Shown here: piece after piece, positions 60,826 to 64,000 of the stretch | Numbering within the stretch: position 1 is the first letter of the stretch | How the letters are laid out: the number at the start of each line of letters is the position of its first letter | Source: Peptococcaceae bacterium BICA1-7 | GTDB lineage: Bacteria > Bacillota > Desulfotomaculia > Desulfotomaculales > Desulfocucumaceae | Length of the DNA stretch: 64,000 nt | Assembly: GCA_000802095.1 (NCBI GenBank) | Contig: JUEB01000021.1 | Span: 1 to 64,000, forward strand | Direction of reading: 5' to 3' | Program-made: the position numbers and the translations under genes | The notes under the pieces: model-generated | What the model saw: only the letters and a program-made list of their open reading frames with translations | Database searches by the model: none | Told to the model about the DNA's origin: nothing

Positions 60826-61701
60826 AGCTTTGGCGGTCTTTAGCTTGCTCTTCTTTTCCATGAGCCTCAAGTCCACCCAGATGGCGCTGGCGTTAAATAT
60901 TGAGGAGTAGCACCCAATGCCCACCCCGATGATCATTGCCAGTACAAAGTTCTTCACGGTAGCGCCGCCCAGGAAGTAAAGGGCCAGCAGCACAAACATA
61001 ACCGTGAGCACCGTGTTTATGGATCGGGCCAGGGTCTGCCAGATGCTGAGATTAACCAGGTCCTCCAGGGACTGGCCTTTCTTCTTCATATTTAGATTTT
61101 CCCTGATCCGGTCAAAAATTACAATGGTATCGTTTATGGAATAACCGATTATAGTCAATATGGCAGCTATAAAGGCGCTGTCCACCTCAATCTGAAAGAT
61201 TGAGAACAGCCCTATAACTATCAGCACATCATGCAAAAGGGCCACAATGGCCGCAATGCCCTGCCTTAACTCAAACCTGAAGGTAATGTATACCACCATC
61301 AGCGCCGAGGCGACCAAAAGAGCCCAGAAGGCGTTCCAGAAGAGCTCGGTGCTTATGATGGGGTCCACGTACTCGTTCCTTAGAAGGGTGGCGCTTCCTA
61401 TACTGCTGTTGAAGGCCTCCATTATCTTGGCGCTGTCCTCCTGGGTCAGCTTGGAGGTGCGTATCAGAAAGTCGCTATCTCCGCTCTGCTGTATGTGACC
61501 GGACCCAAAGCCCTGCTGATCCACCACGTTTCTTACCTGTTCCACCTGAACCTGGCCGGCAAACCGGACCTCCATTATGCTGCCGCTACTGAAGTCAATG
61601 CCCCAGTTCATACCCCGCACGGCAAGGGAAACTATTCCCGGGAGTATCAACAAAAGAGACAGAACATAAAATATTTTTCTATGCTTTACAAAGTGAAACA
61701 C
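60823..61701 (-). CDS. secF: Protein translocase subunit SecF
   Basis: A 292-residue membrane protein with six helices. It has GMNWGIDFSSGSIMEVRF in the first part and the SecF signature GYSINDTIVIFDRIREN. SecDF uses the proton gradient to help pull proteins through SecYEG. GTG 61701 lies 6 bases after AGGGAGGGG and 13 bases after secD; the longer frame to 61746 overlaps secD. Confidence 0.96.
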   Translation of the reverse strand: MFHFVKHRKIFYVLSLLLILPGIVSLAVRGMNWGIDFSSGSIMEVRFAGQVQVEQVRNVVDQQGFGSGHIQQSGDSDFLIRTSKLTQEDSAKIMEAFNSSIGSATLLRNEYVDPIISTELFWNAFWALLVASALMVVYITFRFELRQGIAAIVALLHDVLIVIGLFSIFQIEVDSAFIAAILTIIGYSINDTIVIFDRIRENLNMKKKGQSLEDLVNLSIWQTLARSINTVLTVMFVLLALYFLGGATVKNFVLAMIIGVGIGCYSSIFNASAIWVDLRLMEKKSKLKTAKA

Positions 61702-61714
61702 TCTTTTCCCCTCC

Positions 61715-62959
61715 CTATGCCCCGAAATATTTGGGACTCTTGACAAAATTGGCGGCCGCCACCAGGTGCAGGAGCCATCTGGTTATTGTAATAGCAGTGA
61801 ACATGCTGGCCGCTATACCTATTATAAGGGTGACCGCAAATCCCTTGATGGGGCCTGTGCCCAGGAACATAAGCACAGCTGCAGCCAAAACAGTGGTGGT
61901 GTTGGCGTCAAAGACAGCCACAAACCCCCTCTTGAAGCCGGCGTCTATGGCCGCCCGCAGGCTCTTGCCGGTACGCAGCTCCTCCCTTATCCGCTCAAAT
62001 ATAATAACGTTGGTATCCACCGCAATGCCAAGAGAGAGCAGGAAGCCCGCAATCCCAGGCAGAGTCATGGTGACATGGAACCCGGCATATACCCATAGCA
62101 CAATCAGCGAGTATATAACCAGAGCGAAGCTGGCCACCAGTCCGGGCAGCCTGTAGTACATCAGCATAAACACCAGTATGGCGGTAATCCCCACCACTCC
62201 GGCATGCTTTGACTTGGCCAGTGAGTCGGCGCCCAGGGCCGGTCCCACCGTCCTCTTCTCCATAACCTCCACCTTGACGGGCAGTGCGCCGGAACGTAGG
62301 AGAATGGCTATGGTGTGGGCCTCCTCAAGGGTGGAGTACCCGGTTATTTCAGCCTTGCCCCCGGTAATAGGCTCTGTCACGGTAGGGGTCTGCAGTGTCT
62401 TTCCATCCAGTACGATGGATATGGGCCTACCCACGTTGGCTGTAGTGGCCTGGGCAAATTTTTGGGTTCCCTCGGGCTTGAAGCTTAAATTTACCACGTT
62501 GGACCCATTGGGGTTTTTAGCCTCCTGGGCATCCTCAAGATCCTTTCCGGTGACCACCACATTTCCCTGGGAGTCTTTAAACTCCAGGAAGGCTGTTTTA
62601 ACCATGGTGTTTACAGCATCCTCGGGGTCCTTAATGCCGGCCAGCTCAATGATCATTCTGCGCTCGCCCTGCTGCTGAATTACCGGCTCGGAAACCCCAA
62701 ACTGGTTAACCCTGTTTTCCAGCACAGCCTTCAGCTGTTTCATTGACTCGGGAGTAACTTTTGCCTCTTCGGTATCCTTTGCCTCTATGACAACGTGAAC
62801 TCCTCCCTGGAGGTCGAGCCCCAGGTTAATCCACTTGGTCAGGGGCAGATAATTTTTAGTGTACTGGTTCTCCGCCAGTCCAGGCGCCACTGAAAGGAAA
62901 ACCGCCAGCGCCACCAGCGCGGCGACCACCACCATGGCACCCACCTTACTCCACCTCAT
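61715..62959 (-). CDS. secD: Protein translocase subunit SecD
   Basis: A 414-residue membrane protein. It has an N-terminal helix, the P1-head start NLGLDLQGGVHVVIEA, VLENRVNQFGVSEPVIQ and, in the helices, GIAVDTNVIIFERIREELRTG. GGAGAG precedes ATG 62959. It acts with SecF and YajC encoded on either side. Confidence 0.97.
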   Translation of the reverse strand: MRWSKVGAMVVVAALVALAVFLSVAPGLAENQYTKNYLPLTKWINLGLDLQGGVHVVIEAKDTEEAKVTPESMKQLKAVLENRVNQFGVSEPVIQQQGERRMIIELAGIKDPEDAVNTMVKTAFLEFKDSQGNVVVTGKDLEDAQEAKNPNGSNVVNLSFKPEGTQKFAQATTANVGRPISIVLDGKTLQTPTVTEPITGGKAEITGYSTLEEAHTIAILLRSGALPVKVEVMEKRTVGPALGADSLAKSKHAGVVGITAILVFMLMYYRLPGLVASFALVIYSLIVLWVYAGFHVTMTLPGIAGFLLSLGIAVDTNVIIFERIREELRTGKSLRAAIDAGFKRGFVAVFDANTTTVLAAAVLMFLGTGPIKGFAVTLIIGIAASMFTAITITRWLLHLVAAANFVKSPKYFGA

Positions 62960-63001
62960 GTAATTCTCTCTCCTTTACTACTATACTATAATGCATTTTG
63001 G

Positions 63002-63661
63002 TTACAGCAGCTTGGAACCGTTTATAATCAACTCAAAATTGCACTCAAGGAAAGCAGCCGCCCTGCGGCATAGCATCATTCGGGTGAGAAATATTTCAAA
63101 ATACTCCATTACCGGGCATATTTCAATATCTATGGTCAGATCCATGGTTATTGTCCTTCGGGCTGTGTCCACCAGTACCGAAGCGTTCTCGGCGGCGTAA
63201 TTGACCCTGTCATGAATATCAAAGGTGGCAAAATCAGTATTCCTGACCCTTGAGCGGTGCACATCGGACTTGTCCGCCAGGATAAGGGCCGCAGCCACCA
63301 CATTTACCGGCTGCCCGTACTGCTCCTCATGATTGGCTATGGCCGACAGTACAACTGCTATCTCATCAGGCAGCATTCCCATACCGGAAAGTATAGGATA
63401 TACTATCATAGCTCCTGATATACCGTGATCATTACGGCTGACCACATTGCCTATATCATGCAGGTAGCCGGCTATGGCCGCCAGCTCGGACTCTCTTTGG
63501 GAGTATCCAAGCCTTTCTATTATATTGCTGGCTATACCGCTGACCAGTTCCAGGTGCCGGTCGCTGTGCTCGGTAAATCCCATAGCCCCCAGAAATTCGT
63601 TTCCCTTCCTGATAAAGCTGTTCACCACCGGGTTTAACATGATCTCCTGCAGCGTTGGCAT
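63002..63661 (-). CDS. HD-domain phosphohydrolase-like protein
   Basis: A 219-residue protein with HD motifs: HLELVSGIAS, YLHDIGNVVSRNDHGISGA (His-Asp) and AIANHEEQYG, and an Asp in ILADKSDVHRSRVR. The C-terminal 60 residues are a separate alpha/beta piece. ATG 63661 is 5 bases after AGGAGG. It sits between yajC and secD on the same strand, an arrangement seen in related Firmicutes. Its substrate is unknown; a nucleotide is typical of the superfamily. Confidence 0.88.
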   Translation of the reverse strand: MPTLQEIMLNPVVNSFIRKGNEFLGAMGFTEHSDRHLELVSGIASNIIERLGYSQRESELAAIAGYLHDIGNVVSRNDHGISGAMIVYPILSGMGMLPDEIAVVLSAIANHEEQYGQPVNVVAAALILADKSDVHRSRVRNTDFATFDIHDRVNYAAENASVLVDTARRTITMDLTIDIEICPVMEYFEIFLTRMMLCRRAAAFLECNFELIINGSKLL

Positions 63662-63725
63662 CGAATCCTCCTGGCACAAATAGCCTCATTGTGGTGAATT
63701 TGGTAAGCTGCTCCTTACGGAGAAA

Positions 63726-63749
63726 GAGAGTAGACCCCTGCCTACTCTC
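63726..63749 (-). terminator. Hairpin between yajC and the HD gene
   Basis: GAGAGTAG pairs with CTACTCTC; on the minus strand TTTC follows. It may partly terminate yajC transcription or be an attenuator inside the operon. Confidence 0.55.
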
Positions 63750-63823
63750 CGAACGCCCTTTCAGGTACCGGTTCTTTAGGAACGTCTATATGAAGGCCGA
63801 CGTCCATCCGGGTGCCGGCACTG

Positions 63824-64000
63824 TTATTCTTTCTTTTCTTCTTCTTCTTCTTCCTCTGCAGACTCACGGACCTGTGCGATGGCGTTTTTAAGAACTTGAA
63901 TACGCACACCGTCGGCAACCCGGATAATTAAGGTGTCTTCCTTTACCTTAACCACAGCGCCCATTATTCCGCCTGCTGTAACAATTCTGTCATTCGCCTT
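63824..64000 (-). CDS. yajC: Preprotein translocase subunit YajC (5' end outside window)
   Basis: The last 58 codons of a minus-strand frame are visible: GDRIVTAGG-like start (here NDRIVTAGGIMGAVVKVKED), then IIRVADGVRIQVLKNAIAQV and an acidic end EEEEEEKKE. This is the conserved cytoplasmic part of YajC, the small SecDF partner; the membrane helix lies beyond the edge. Position upstream of secDF fits. Confidence 0.93.
   Translation of the reverse strand, partial: KANDRIVTAGGIMGAVVKVKEDTLIIRVADGVRIQVLKNAIAQVRESAEEEEEEEKKE

Noticed and set aside
1-64000. rRNA, tRNA, CRISPR arrays, prophage or conjugative genes
   Set aside because: None recognised on either strand; the only complete mobile element seen is the IS630 copy.

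Overview
The window looks like a chromosomal segment of an anaerobic, endospore-forming Gram-positive bacterium of the Peptococcaceae / Desulfotomaculum–Pelotomaculum type. The sporulation and Firmicutes genes (spo0B next to obgE, spoIIIE/ftsK, GerMN, sigI–rsgI, murT–gatD, pyruvoyl arginine decarboxylase), the strict-anaerobe enzymes (tungsten-type aldehyde:ferredoxin oxidoreductase, ADP-forming acyl-CoA synthetase, iron alcohol dehydrogenases), strong AGGAGG ribosome sites, frequent TTG/GTG starts and balanced GC content all point that way. The lineage is inferred from gene content; no rRNA or tRNA gene is present.

Layout. 1-8.4 kb is an alcohol/aldehyde oxidation module. A very large minus-strand ORF joins an iron alcohol dehydrogenase in frame to an aldehyde:ferredoxin oxidoreductase and runs off the left edge, behind a good sigma-54 promoter. 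A soluble chemoreceptor diverges from it, and an operon of a second alcohol dehydrogenase, a sensor kinase and a sigma-54 response regulator follows. 8.6-12 kb holds a TPR membrane protein and a phosphate cluster (PstS-like lipoprotein, DUF47, PiT) behind a PhoP-box-like repeat array. 12-21 kb carries MarR, a COG2509 flavoprotein, ADP-forming acyl-CoA synthetase with an FmdB zinc ribbon, gamma carbonic anhydrase, CinA, FapA and an unlisted 58-residue zinc ribbon.

21.5-23.5 kb holds a compact, highly structured putative RNA of about 435 nt, built from serial hairpins that share flanks but differ in stem sequence. It ends in a terminator hairpin, and an IS630 element sits exactly between that hairpin and its T-rich tail. 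23.4-31 kb has hemolysin III, a zinc-dependent phospholipase C-like protein, proB, a tiny zinc ribbon, obgE, spo0B and a crotonase, separated by dispersed repeats. 31-36.5 kb has polyamine genes (PvlArgDC, speE, speB), a stress protein and an endonuclease IV-like protein. 36.5-46 kb has an oligopeptide/metal-type binding lipoprotein, a Q/G/S-rich low-complexity protein, lgt, ftsK/spoIIIE, GerMN and several small membrane proteins. 46-52.5 kb has nagA with a Cys-rich insertion, gatD–murT, and an ECF transporter whose ATPase is fused to a DUF4198-like domain. 52.7-64 kb has a TetR / rifampicin-phosphotransferase-like pair, rsgI–sigI, a CDF transporter, TraR/DksA-type and DUF5665 proteins, and secF–secD–HD protein–yajC (truncated at the right edge).

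How it may work together (inference): the fusion would oxidise an alcohol to an aldehyde with NAD and the aldehyde to an acid with ferredoxin, and the ADP-forming synthetase could link acids to acyl-CoA with ATP yield. The nearby sigma-54 regulator is the obvious candidate activator of the fusion promoter. Most intergenic gaps carry rho-independent terminators or one of four dispersed repeat families.
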